From: Achromobacter dolens
Lineage (GTDB): Bacteria; Pseudomonadota; Gammaproteobacteria; Burkholderiales; Burkholderiaceae_B
DNA length: 64,000 bases
Reading direction: 5' to 3'
Assembly (NCBI RefSeq): GCF_902859745.1
Contig: NZ_CADIJW010000024.1
Span: forward strand, 1-64,000
In this document: one piece after another, positions 55,809 to 63,761 of the stretch
Layout of the letters: each line of letters opens with the position of its first letter
How positions within the stretch are numbered: position 1 is the first letter of the stretch
Position numbers and translations under genes: made by a program
Notes under the pieces: model-generated
Told to the model about the DNA's origin: nothing
Database searches by the model: none
The model's input: the letters and a program-made list of their open reading frames with translations, nothing else

Positions 55809-56723
55809 ATGCAAGACATTCAATTGCTGCTCGAGCAGTACGGCGGCTGGCTCGTCTTCGCCAACGTGCTGGTCGAGCAGGCGGGCCTGCCCGTGCCCGC
55901 CTATCCCATGCTGATCGCCGCCGGCGCCCTGGCCGGCGCGGCCGGCTGGCTGGTGCCGTGGCTGGCGGCCACCGTCGCCTGTCTGCTGGCCGACTCGCTC
56001 TGGTACGCGGCTGGCCAGCGCTACGGCTCGCGCCTGCTGGGCGTGATCTGCAGGATGTCGCTGTCGCAGGATTCCTGCATCCGCCAGACCCAGCGCCTGT
56101 ACCTGCGCATCGGCGTGCGCGCCCTGCTGGTGTGCAAGTTCCTGCCCGGCGCCGGCGCCCTGTCCACCGTGATGGCCGGCCTGACCGGCACGCCGTACCG
56201 CCGTTTCCTGGCCTATGACCTGGTGGGCGCCATGATCTGGGCGGGCTCGGCCCTGCTGCTGGGCGGCCTGTTCCACGGCGTGGTCAACGACGTGCTGGAC
56301 GTGCTGGGCACTTACGGCCCCATGGGGCTGGCCCTGCTGGCGGCGGTGCTGGCGCTGTACATCATCGCCCGCGCCCTGCGGCGCTGGGTTCTCAAGCGCC
56401 ACCTGCGCGTGATTCCGCGGCTGTCGGTGGACGAGCTGATGCAGTGGCGCCAGGACGGCCGCCAGGCGCTGGTGTTCGACGTGCGCCCCGAGGCGGTGCG
56501 CGAGGAAGACCGCATCCCCGGCGCCATCGCCGTCGACCTGCGCGCCCCGCTGCCGGCGCTTGAAGCCGGCAGCGAGGAGGCCGATATCGTGGTCTATTGC
56601 GCCTGCCCCAACGAGGTTTCGGCCGCGATGCTGGCCGCGCGCCTGCGCGCCGCCGGCTACCCCAAGACCTGGGCGCTGCGCGGCGGCTACGAAGCCTGGG
56701 CGCGCCACGCGCACTCGGCCTGA
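55809..56723 (+). CDS. DedA-family membrane protein fused to a rhodanese domain
   Basis: A 304-residue fusion. Residues 1-190 are a DedA/SNARE-associated membrane domain with LVEQAGLPVPAYPMLIAAGA and FLPGAGALSTVMAGLTGTPY motifs. After KRHLRVIPRLSVDELM (residues 197-211), residues 205-300 form a rhodanese domain whose loop VVYCACPNEVSA gives Cys264 as the probable persulfide cysteine. The start MQDIQLLLEQ at 55809 fits family length. DedA proteins act in membrane lipid or proton homeostasis; the rhodanese suggests a sulfur-linked role, unproven. Confidence 0.88.
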   Translation: MQDIQLLLEQYGGWLVFANVLVEQAGLPVPAYPMLIAAGALAGAAGWLVPWLAATVACLLADSLWYAAGQRYGSRLLGVICRMSLSQDSCIRQTQRLYLRIGVRALLVCKFLPGAGALSTVMAGLTGTPYRRFLAYDLVGAMIWAGSALLLGGLFHGVVNDVLDVLGTYGPMGLALLAAVLALYIIARALRRWVLKRHLRVIPRLSVDELMQWRQDGRQALVFDVRPEAVREEDRIPGAIAVDLRAPLPALEAGSEEADIVVYCACPNEVSAAMLAARLRAAGYPKTWALRGGYEAWARHAHSA

Positions 56724-56949
56724 CATCGTGCCGGGGGCCTGACGGCGGCAGCCGGTCGCAGGTCACGCGGGCGCTCCGCCCGCGATCGTTCCCCTCTACC
56801 TCCACCCACCTGGATGCGGGCCTTTGGCGGGCCGCGCCGGCGTCTGTCCGGGCCATGGGCGCCCGCGCGGTTTCGGTCCGCGCCCGGCGCCGCCACGGGC
56901 GCATAATGGCTCCATCGGCCCGCGCCTTTGACGGGCCAGGGAGACAGGC

Positions 56950-57876
56950 ATGAAGTTGTTGTTCTTGGGCGCCGGTGGAACCGGCGGCTATTTCGGCGGC
57001 CGCGCCGCCCAGGCGGGCGCGGACGTGACCTTCCTGGTGCGCGAGGCCCGCGCCGCGCGCCTGCGTGAGCAGGGCCTGCGCATCGAAAGCCCGTTCGGCG
57101 ACGCCACGCTGCAGCCGCAATTGGCCACCGCCGACACGCTGAAGGGCTTCTACGACGTGGTGGTGCTCAGCTGCAAGGCCTATGACCTGCAAAGCGCCAT
57201 CGACGCCATCCGCCCCGCCGTGGGCCCCGACACCGCGGTGCTGCCCATCATGAACGGCGTGCTGCAGTACGACGTGCTGGACCGCGAATTCGAGCCGCAC
57301 CGCGTGCTGGGCGGCCTGTGCCAGATCAACGCCACGCTCGGCCCCGAAGGCCAGGTGATCCACCTGGGCAAGCACGCCAGCATCGTCTTCGGCGAACGCG
57401 CCGGCCCGGCCCGCAGCGCCCGCTGCGAGGCGCTGGCAGAGGCCCTGGCCGGCGGCGAATACGTCAGCCGCCTGAGCGAAGGCATCTACCAGGACATCTG
57501 GGAAAAATACGTGTTCCTGACGACGCTGGCCGCCGCCACCTGCCTGATGCGCGGCACGGTCGGCCAGATCGCCGCCACCGACGACGGCGCCGACATCGTG
57601 CGCGGCCTGCTGCGCGAATCGCAGGCGGTTGCCGCCGCCAGCGGCCACGCGGTGCGGCCCGAGGCCGACGCCAACGCGCTCAAGATCCTGACCGACCCGT
57701 CCCAGGCCATGACCGCCTCGATGTTCCGCGACCTGCGCCAGGGCCTGCCGGTCGAGGCCGACCACATCGTCGGCGACATGGTGCGGCGCGCGCGCACGCT
57801 GGCGGTGGATGCCACCACGCTGCGCACGGCCTACGCGCATTTGCAGGTCTACCAGGCGCAGCGCGCCGCGGCTTGA
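56950..57876 (+). CDS. panE: Ketopantoate reductase family (2-dehydropantoate 2-reductase)
   Basis: A 308-residue ApbA/PanE-family NADPH-dependent reductase. The nucleotide motif LGAGGTGGYFGGRAAQAG opens the chain; VVLSCKAYDL and PIMNGVLQYD match the central site and WEKYVFLTTLAAATCLMRG carries the catalytic lysine. This family includes paralogues that do not act on ketopantoate, so pantothenate synthesis is probable but not certain. The gene is monocistronic in appearance. Confidence 0.82.
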   Translation: MKLLFLGAGGTGGYFGGRAAQAGADVTFLVREARAARLREQGLRIESPFGDATLQPQLATADTLKGFYDVVVLSCKAYDLQSAIDAIRPAVGPDTAVLPIMNGVLQYDVLDREFEPHRVLGGLCQINATLGPEGQVIHLGKHASIVFGERAGPARSARCEALAEALAGGEYVSRLSEGIYQDIWEKYVFLTTLAAATCLMRGTVGQIAATDDGADIVRGLLRESQAVAAASGHAVRPEADANALKILTDPSQAMTASMFRDLRQGLPVEADHIVGDMVRRARTLAVDATTLRTAYAHLQVYQAQRAAA

Positions 57877-58045
57877 GGCCAAAGGAACGGGAATCCGATT
57901 GGTGCATGGATTGCAAAAAACTCTTCCATGCCCGTGGGTTCCTGGATGCCGTCGGGCCGAATAGTATGGCTTTGCCTGAGCCCGGGCAGGCAAGGACCGC
58001 AACTCGCGGCCCCCGCCCGGCGCCCACCCTCCAAGGAGCAAGACC

Positions 58046-58657
58046 ATGAAAATCGCTTTGATCGGAATTACCGGCCGCGTGGGTTCCCGCGTGGCGGACG
58101 AACTACTCAAGCGCGGCCACCAGGTGACCGGCATCGCCCGCAACCCGGGCGACGTCAATCCCCAGCCCGGCCTGACCATCGCCCAGGGCGACGCCACCGA
58201 TCCGCACGGCCTGACGCCGCTGCTCAAGGGCCACGATGCGGTGGTCAGCGCCTCGCGCTTCGTGTCGGCCGACGCCAAGCCGCTGCTGGCCGCCGTGAAG
58301 GACGCGGGCGTGCCGCGCCTGCTGGTGGTCGGCGGCGCCGGCAGCCTGGAAGTGGCGCCGGGCAAGATGCTGATCGACACCCCCGAATTCCCCGACGCGT
58401 ACAAGCCGGAAGCCCGCGGCGGCGTGGTGTTCCTGGACGCCTTGCGTCAGGAAAAGGTTCTGAATTGGACGTTCCTGTCGCCTTCCGCGCTGTTCGAGCC
58501 GGGCGAGCGCACCGGCAAGTTCCGCATCGGCGACGACACGCTGCTGGTCGATGAGGCCGGCAAGAGCTGGATCTCGATGGAAGACTACGCCATCGCCCTG
58601 GCCGACGAAATCGAGACGCCCCGGCATTCCCGCCGCCGCTTCACCGTCGGTTATTGA
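58046..58657 (+). CDS. NAD(P)-binding protein (NmrA/YhfK-like short Rossmann)
   Basis: A 203-residue single-domain Rossmann protein starting KIALIGITGRVGSRVADELL with GDATDP and VVSASRF following, as in the NAD(P)H-binding_10 / YwnB group of atypical SDRs. There is no clear Tyr-x3-Lys pair, so catalysis is uncertain. AAGGAGCAAG precedes the start. No operon partner is evident; the redox substrate is unknown. Confidence 0.8.
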   Translation: MKIALIGITGRVGSRVADELLKRGHQVTGIARNPGDVNPQPGLTIAQGDATDPHGLTPLLKGHDAVVSASRFVSADAKPLLAAVKDAGVPRLLVVGGAGSLEVAPGKMLIDTPEFPDAYKPEARGGVVFLDALRQEKVLNWTFLSPSALFEPGERTGKFRIGDDTLLVDEAGKSWISMEDYAIALADEIETPRHSRRRFTVGY

Positions 58658-58837
58658 TATCCCGCAGGCCGTGGCGCGGTGTTGTTTGCATGCGATAGCC
58701 GGCCGCCCACGGCCCTCGCCCGCCCCGGGGGGGCGTCCGCTTTTCGGGCAAGGCCGCACTGGCGGCAGGGTCGATTCAGCCGGTTTTGTTTGTAAACTGG
58801 CAGGCCGCCAAACCGGCGCACGACCCGAGTAGTCAGT

Positions 58838-59293
58838 ATGAGCATGAAGTTGAAATCGTTGGCCCTGTGTTTGCTGCTGGCTGCCACCTGTCTGGCCCCG
58901 GTCCAGGCCGCCGCGCCGCAGTCGAACAAGGACATCGTGGTGGCGTTCTTCCGCATGATGTTCCAGGACCGCGAGATCGACGAGGCGGTGCGCCTGTATG
59001 TCGCCAGGAACAATTACACCCAGCACAATCCCTACATGCGCGACGGCGTCGAGCCGATGGTGGATTTCTTCCCCCATTACTTTGAGCAGCACCCGCAGGC
59101 CAGCGTCGACATCAAACGCGTCATCGCCGAGGGCGACCTGGTGGTGATCCACAACCTGTGGCGCGAATCGCCCGAAGACCGCGGCCAGGCCGTGGTCGAC
59201 ATCTTCCGCGTCGAGAACGGCAAGATCGTCGAGCACTGGGACGTGAGCCAGGAAATCCCTGAAAACCCCGCCAACAAGAACGGCATGTTCTGA
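58838..59293 (+). CDS. Exported NTF2-like (SnoaL/YybH-type) protein
   Basis: A 151-residue protein with a signal peptide (SLALCLLLAATCLAPVQAAA) and a small NTF2-like fold: FFRMMFQDREIDEAVRLYVA, YTQHNPYMRDGVEPMVDFFP and IVEHWDVSQEIPE. This matches the family of SnoaL-like proteins with predicted periplasmic location. Function unknown. It is followed after 11 bases by the flavin reductase gene and could share its transcript. Confidence 0.82.
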   Translation: MSMKLKSLALCLLLAATCLAPVQAAAPQSNKDIVVAFFRMMFQDREIDEAVRLYVARNNYTQHNPYMRDGVEPMVDFFPHYFEQHPQASVDIKRVIAEGDLVVIHNLWRESPEDRGQAVVDIFRVENGKIVEHWDVSQEIPENPANKNGMF

Positions 59294-59304
59294 ACAGGCT
59301 GCCC

Positions 59305-59874
59305 ATGTCCGCCATCGAACCCGTCGACCTGCCCCGCGCCTACCTGCTGTTGAACCACGGTCCCACCGTGCTGGTCACCAGCGCCTACGGCGGCGAACGC
59401 AACGTCATGGCCGCGGCGTGGGCCATGCCGCTGGATTTCAGCCCGCCCAAGATGCTGGTGGTGGTGGACAAGAACACCTACACCCGCACGCTGATCGAGG
59501 CTTCCGGCGAATTCGCGCTGTGCATCCCGTCGCGCGCGCAGGCCCAGGCCACCCTGCAGGTCGGCTCGCACTCGGGGCGCGATGAAGACAAGTTCAAGGC
59601 CAGCGGCCTGGGCACCTTCCCCGCCAGCAAGATCGGCGCGCCGCTGATCGAAGGCTGCCTCGGCTGGCTCGAATGCAAGGTGGTGCCCGAGCCGCACAAC
59701 CAGCAGGCCTATGACCTGTTCATCGGCGAGGTGGTGGCCGCCTGGGCCGCGCCCGACGTGTTCTCCGGCAACCGCTGGCACTTCGATGACGACGCGCGCC
59801 GCTCGGTGCACTACGTCGCGGGCGGTTCGTTCTTCGCCACCGGCGAAGCGTTCTCGGTTGCCGATCCGGAGTAA
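59305..59874 (+). CDS. Flavin reductase family protein
   Basis: A 189-residue FMN-binding flavin reductase-like domain protein: VLVTSAYGGERNVMAAAWAM, VDKNTYTRTLIEASGEFALC and LGTFPASKIGAPLIEGCLGW are typical of the family that supplies reduced flavin or acts directly as a reductase. The next gene starts four bases after the stop. The partner oxygenase, if any, is not evident nearby. Confidence 0.85.
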   Translation: MSAIEPVDLPRAYLLLNHGPTVLVTSAYGGERNVMAAAWAMPLDFSPPKMLVVVDKNTYTRTLIEASGEFALCIPSRAQAQATLQVGSHSGRDEDKFKASGLGTFPASKIGAPLIEGCLGWLECKVVPEPHNQQAYDLFIGEVVAAWAAPDVFSGNRWHFDDDARRSVHYVAGGSFFATGEAFSVADPE

Positions 59875-59878
59875 GCCC

Positions 59879-60376
59879 GTGCGCCGCGTCTACCTGGCCG
59901 GTTTCGACGTCTTCCTGCCCGATGCCGTGGCGCACGGCGAGCGGCTCAAGGCGCTGGCCGCCGCGCATGGTTTCGAAGGCCTGTACCCGCTGGACAACGC
60001 GGCGCCAGTCGGCCTGTCCGGCGCCGCCCTGGCGCAATGGATCTACCGGGCCAACGTGGCGATGATCCAGCGCGCCGACCTGGTCATGGCCAATCTCAAT
60101 ACGTTCCGCGGCGCAGAACCGGATTCGGGCACGGCCTTCGAGGTCGGCTATGCGATCGCCCTGGGCAAGCCGGTGTGGGGCTATACGGCGCAAGCCGGCA
60201 GCGTGCGCCAGCAGGTCGCGGTCGGCGTGGCCGCCGACGATCCGGACCGCGCGGTGGACGCACAGGGCTGCACGGTCGAAGACTTCGGCCTTAACCTGAA
60301 CCTGATGCTGGCGTGCAGCGCCCGCATCGTGGTGGGCGACGCGGCCGACTGCCTGGCGCGCATGGCGCGCGGCTAG
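59879..60376 (+). CDS. Nucleoside 2-deoxyribosyltransferase family protein (GTG start)
   Basis: A 165-residue nucleoside 2-deoxyribosyltransferase-like protein, transferring deoxyribose between bases or cleaving it. The start RRVYLAGFDVF and the motif DLVMANLNTFRGAEPDSGTA followed by FEVGYAIALGKPVWGY include the expected catalytic glutamate (in FEVGYA). I start at the GTG at 59879, four bases after the flavin reductase stop. A salvage role is likely given the family. Confidence 0.85.
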   Translation: MRRVYLAGFDVFLPDAVAHGERLKALAAAHGFEGLYPLDNAAPVGLSGAALAQWIYRANVAMIQRADLVMANLNTFRGAEPDSGTAFEVGYAIALGKPVWGYTAQAGSVRQQVAVGVAADDPDRAVDAQGCTVEDFGLNLNLMLACSARIVVGDAADCLARMARG

Positions 60377-60418
60377 GACGCCGGCGCCGCGCCGTCGGCG
60401 CGCGTTCCTCGCGTGGTG

Positions 60419-61090
60419 TCAGGCCGCGCCGGCCTTGCGGGCCGCCGCGCGCACGGGCCGGGCCTTGGCGGCGGGGGGCGGCATGCCCAGGTATCCCATC
60501 ACCGCATCCACCACCGCCCGCTCCAGTTGCTGCGGGCTCAAGCCGGCCGGCGGCTCCAGCGCCGCCGCGTGCACCAACGATTCCATGATGCGCAGCACCA
60601 CGTAGGTCGCCAGCTCGCGGTCCTGCTGCGCGATCTCCTCGCGATGCAGTTCCAGCAGGTGGCGCATGCGCCGGTGGATGTCCTGGTCGGCGCGGCTGTG
60701 TTCGCGCGGCTGGTCGAACAGCGGGAATTCCCGCTCCAGCACGCGGTGCAGCGCTGGCTCCAGCAGATGCGCATGCAGCGACGCGGCGACGATCGCCGCG
60801 ACCCGCTCGCGCAGCGTCGCCGCGGGACTGCCGTCCAACACCTCGTCGATGAGCGCCAGCATCTGCTGGTCATGGCGGTCGTGCAGCGCCGCGATCAGCG
60901 CATTCTTGTTGGGAAAGTACTGATACAGCGAGCCGACGCTGACGCCGGCGGTCTCGGCGATCAGGTTGGTGTTGGTGCCTGCGTAGCCGTGCTCGGCCAG
61001 AACGCGAGCTGTCGCCTGCAAAATGGTGTCCACGGTCTGTTGCGAACGCTGCTGGCGCGGCGATTTACGGGGCTGCGGGATGGATGTCAT
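60419..61090 (-). CDS. TetR-family transcriptional regulator
   Basis: A 223-residue TetR regulator: N-terminal helix-turn-helix TVDTILQATARVLAEHGYAG and LIAETAGVSVGSLYQYFPNK, then a ligand domain. The C-terminus is long and Ala/Arg-rich. It is divergent from the MFS exporter at 61242 and probably represses it, with the palindrome at 61145-61162 as the likely operator. The inducer is unknown. Confidence 0.9.
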   Translation of the reverse strand: MTSIPQPRKSPRQQRSQQTVDTILQATARVLAEHGYAGTNTNLIAETAGVSVGSLYQYFPNKNALIAALHDRHDQQMLALIDEVLDGSPAATLRERVAAIVAASLHAHLLEPALHRVLEREFPLFDQPREHSRADQDIHRRMRHLLELHREEIAQQDRELATYVVLRIMESLVHAAALEPPAGLSPQQLERAVVDAVMGYLGMPPPAAKARPVRAAARKAGAA

Positions 61091-61144
61091 TGGGTTCGGG
61101 GAAAGCGAGTTTCAAACCTGAGCACCGGCTCATAAAATTTCGAT

Positions 61145-61162
61145 ACGCAACTGGAATTGCGT
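61145..61162. promoter_or_regulatory. Candidate TetR operator palindrome
   Basis: ACGCAA-CTGGAA-TTGCGT is a perfect 6-bp inverted repeat with a 6-base spacer in the gap between the tetR-like and MFS genes. The direct repeat GAGCACCGGC also occurs on either side (near 61120 and 61164). Confidence 0.5.
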
Positions 61163-61241
61163 CGAGCACCGGCCGATTATGCCATCGTCGATTACGGCGA
61201 GCCGGCCATGCGGTGCCGCTTCCCCCTTTCAAGGAATCCTC

Positions 61242-62450
61242 ATGTCGAATGCATCGACGGCCACGGCGCTGCCCGCGGCCGGCGGGACCGCGCGTCCCGT
61301 TTTCATGCAGATATTGCCCCTGGCGCTGGCGGTCTTCGTCGGCTTTTTCATGGTCGGCCTGCCCATGCCGGTGCTGCCGCTGTACGTCGACGGCGTGCTG
61401 GCGCAGGGCGCGCTGGTGGTCGGCATCGTGGCCGGCCTGCAGTTCGCGGCGGCGCTGCTGTCGCGCGCCTGGTCCGGTTCGCTGGCCGATCGTCGCGGCG
61501 CCAGGCGCGCGGTGGTCACCGGTTTTCTGCTCGGGTCGGCGGCCGGCCTGCTCTACCTGCTGGCCGATACGCTGGCCCCGCAACCACGCGCGGCGCTGGC
61601 CGCGTTGATGGCCGGCCGCGCCCTCATGGGCTGCGCCGAAAGCCTGATCGTCACCGGCGCGCTGAGCTGGGGCGTGGGCCGCGTCGGACCGCAGAACGCG
61701 GGCCGAGTGATGGCCTGGATCGGCGTGGCGATCTACGCCGCTTTCGGGCTGGGCGCGCCCGCCGGCATGCGTCTCTACGGCGCAGCCGGTTTCGAAGGCA
61801 TCGCCTGGGCCACGGTGTTCATCCCGGTGCTGGCGTTGGCGCTGGTGCTGCCACAGCGCGGCGTGCCGGCGGCCGGCGGCTTGCGCACGCCGTTCTACCG
61901 TGTGCTGGGCATGGTGATGCTGCCGGGCCTGGGGCTGGCGCTGACCAGCGTGGGTTTCGGCGTCATCACCGCCTTCATCAGCCTGCTGTTCGCGCAGCGC
62001 GGCTGGGACGGCGCCGCGTGGATGTTCAGCCTGTTTGGGGTCGGCTTCATCGTGGCGCGGCTGTTCTTCGCGGGGTTGCCCGACAAGCTGGGCGGCGCGC
62101 GCGTGGCGTTGGTGTGCGTGCTGATCGAGGCGGCCGGCCAATGGCTGATCTGGATGGGCCCGACGCCGGCGTGGGCGTTTGCCGGCGCGCTGTTGAGCGG
62201 CGCGGGCTATTCGCTGGCGTTCCCGGCCTTCGGCGTGGAGGCGGTGCGGCGCGTGCCGCCGGCCAGCCGCGGCGCGGCCATGGGGGCGTATGTGGCGTTC
62301 CTGGACGTGGCGCTGGGCATCGCCAGTCCCGCGGCCGGCTGGTTGGCCGGGATGCGGGGCTATGGGGCGGTCTATGCGCTGGGGGGTGCGTGCGCGCTGG
62401 GCGCGGTGTTCGTGGCGATGGCGCTGCGGGGCCGGGTGGCCGCCGCCTAA
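61242..62450 (+). CDS. MFS transporter
   Basis: A 402-residue major facilitator with about 12 helices. AGSLADRRGARRAVVTGFLL-like loop (SGSLADRRGARRAVV) follows helix 2, and GRALMGCAESLIVTGALSWG is typical of the YfcJ/YhhS-like uncharacterised drug-transport group. The start MSNASTATALPAAGG at 61242 has AAGGAA upstream. It is the presumed target of the divergent TetR regulator. The exported compound is unknown. Confidence 0.87.
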   Translation: MSNASTATALPAAGGTARPVFMQILPLALAVFVGFFMVGLPMPVLPLYVDGVLAQGALVVGIVAGLQFAAALLSRAWSGSLADRRGARRAVVTGFLLGSAAGLLYLLADTLAPQPRAALAALMAGRALMGCAESLIVTGALSWGVGRVGPQNAGRVMAWIGVAIYAAFGLGAPAGMRLYGAAGFEGIAWATVFIPVLALALVLPQRGVPAAGGLRTPFYRVLGMVMLPGLGLALTSVGFGVITAFISLLFAQRGWDGAAWMFSLFGVGFIVARLFFAGLPDKLGGARVALVCVLIEAAGQWLIWMGPTPAWAFAGALLSGAGYSLAFPAFGVEAVRRVPPASRGAAMGAYVAFLDVALGIASPAAGWLAGMRGYGAVYALGGACALGAVFVAMALRGRVAAA

Positions 62451-62476
62451 GCGTCCGAAGACTGGTTTGACGATCG

Positions 62477-62504
62477 AGGCGCCCGCTATTGCGGGCGCCT
62501 TTTT
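62477..62504 (+). terminator. Rho-independent terminator after MFS gene
   Basis: A 10-bp perfect stem AGGCGCCCGC / GCGGGCGCCT with a TATT loop, followed by TTTT. It also lies just beyond the 3' end of the convergent ribB gene. Confidence 0.92.
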
Positions 62505-62507
62505 CGT

Positions 62508-63227
62508 TCAGACCGTGGCGGCCATTTCCAGCACTTCGTCATCGACCGGCTGGGCCTGGCCGTCACGCAGTTGCTGCAGGTGGTCGGCCAGTTCGGCGAT
62601 GGTCAGGGCGACCAGGCCGTGCTGGGCGGCATAGCGCTCCAGCGCAGCGCCGCGCATCATGGTGCCGTCGGCGTTCATCAGTTCGCACAGCACGCCGGCG
62701 GGACGCAGGCCGGCCAGCGTGGCCAGGTCGACCGAGCCTTCGGTGTGGCCGCGGCGGGTCAGCACGCCGCCGGGTTGGGCGCGCAGCGGGAAGACGTGGC
62801 CGGGGCTGACGATGTCCTCGGCCTGGGCGGTGGGCGAGATGGCGGCGCGGATGGTGGTGACGCGATCGACGGCCGACACGCCGGTGCTGACGCCTTCGCG
62901 CGCTTCGATCGAGACGGTGAAGGCGGTGGCGAAACGGCTCTGGTTGCGCTGGACCATGGGGGCCAGGTCGAGACGGTCGAGGGTTTCGCCGGGCAGGCAC
63001 AGGCAGACGATGCCGCTGCCGTCGCGGATCAACTGGGCCATGACGGGCACGGTCAGCTTGTCGGCGGCGACGATGAGGTCGGCTTCGTTTTCGCGGTCGA
63101 AGTCATCCATGAGGATGACGGGACGGCCCAGGCGCAGGTGATGCAGGGCGCGTTGCAGGCGCGCGGCGAAGGGCTGGGCGGCCAGGCTGGGGATGGGGGA
63201 CTGCGGGGTAAGGGTAACGTTGGACAT
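62508..63227 (-). CDS. ribB: 3,4-dihydroxy-2-butanone-4-phosphate synthase
   Basis: A 239-residue stand-alone RibB that forms the four-carbon riboflavin precursor from ribulose 5-phosphate. The metal/active-site motif [35 protein letters not shown] and [18 protein letters not shown] are intact. There is no RibA (GTP cyclohydrolase II) fusion. It is preceded by an FMN riboswitch, so its expression should fall when FMN is high. Confidence 0.94.
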   Translation of the reverse strand: MSNVTLTPQSPIPSLAAQPFAARLQRALHHLRLGRPVILMDDFDRENEADLIVAADKLTVPVMAQLIRDGSGIVCLCLPGETLDRLDLAPMVQRNQSRFATAFTVSIEAREGVSTGVSAVDRVTTIRAAISPTAQAEDIVSPGHVFPLRAQPGGVLTRRGHTEGSVDLATLAGLRPAGVLCELMNADGTMMRGAALERYAAQHGLVALTIAELADHLQQLRDGQAQPVDDEVLEMAATV

Positions 63228-63341
63228 TGAAACGCTCTCGCGAAAAAGTGGGCGAAAAACGTTTCAGGGCTAATCGACAGCCGAACGCAAACCGATTGCC
63301 CGCGCGTATGGGACGCGGACAGGGGGCGTGTGACGGCACAT

Positions 63342-63490
63342 CTTCTCTCATCCGGACTGTGACCGTCGGCCCTGGCATCTCACCAGATCTGCTGACCCCG
63401 GTGTCCTCCGTGAAGGACGCCGGGCGCTCGCGGGCTCGCCAAGTTGCTTGGCATACCGCCGGTGGGGAATTTCGCCCCGCCCTGAAGACG
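63342..63490 (-). ncRNA. FMN riboswitch (RFN element) upstream of ribB
   Basis: Read on the minus strand the segment begins with CAGGGCGGGGCGAAATTCCC, continues with CACCGGCGGTAT, and ends with GATCTGGTGAGATGCCAG, GGGCCGACGGT and GTCCGGATGAGAGAAG, which are the conserved blocks of the RFN fold. The variable stem around AGCCCGCGAGCGC lies between. It ends 114 bases before the ribB start, leaving room for the expression platform. A perfect 6-bp palindrome TGTCGT-GTTA-ACGACA lies just upstream at 63502-63517. Confidence 0.95.
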
Positions 63491-63601
63491 TACTGCTTGT
63501 TTGTCGTGTTAACGACATCGGGGATTTTACGCTGGTCTTGGGGGTGGTGCTGAATATGCTTGTTGCGGGTGGGGTTTTGGGTGGGGGTGGGTTCTTAAGA
63601 C

Positions 63602-63761
63602 GCCGGGGGTGGCGGGGCTTGGGGGGAGCGGGGCTACGATTGCGGTCCGGAGCGTTCGCTCCGGACTGCCCCTGCCTCAACCTCGTCCGCCTTCGGCTCC
63701 CTTCGGTTTCCGTTGGGCGCATCTACACGCCCCGCTCCCCCCAAGCCCCGCCACCCCCGGC
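63602..63761. repeat. Long inverted-repeat element, copy 2 (33-bp perfect arms, 94-nt core)
   Basis: The arms at 63602-63634 and 63729-63761 are perfect reverse complements over 33 bp, yet differ completely from the arms of copy 1. The core again begins TACGATTGCGGTCCGGAGC, forms the inner hairpin GTCCGGAGC-GTTC-GCTCCGGAC, and ends GCGCATCTACAC. The left arm is very G-rich with four runs of four or more G. It lies upstream of the ribB riboswitch, 111 bases away, in the same orientation as copy 1. Confidence 0.9.
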
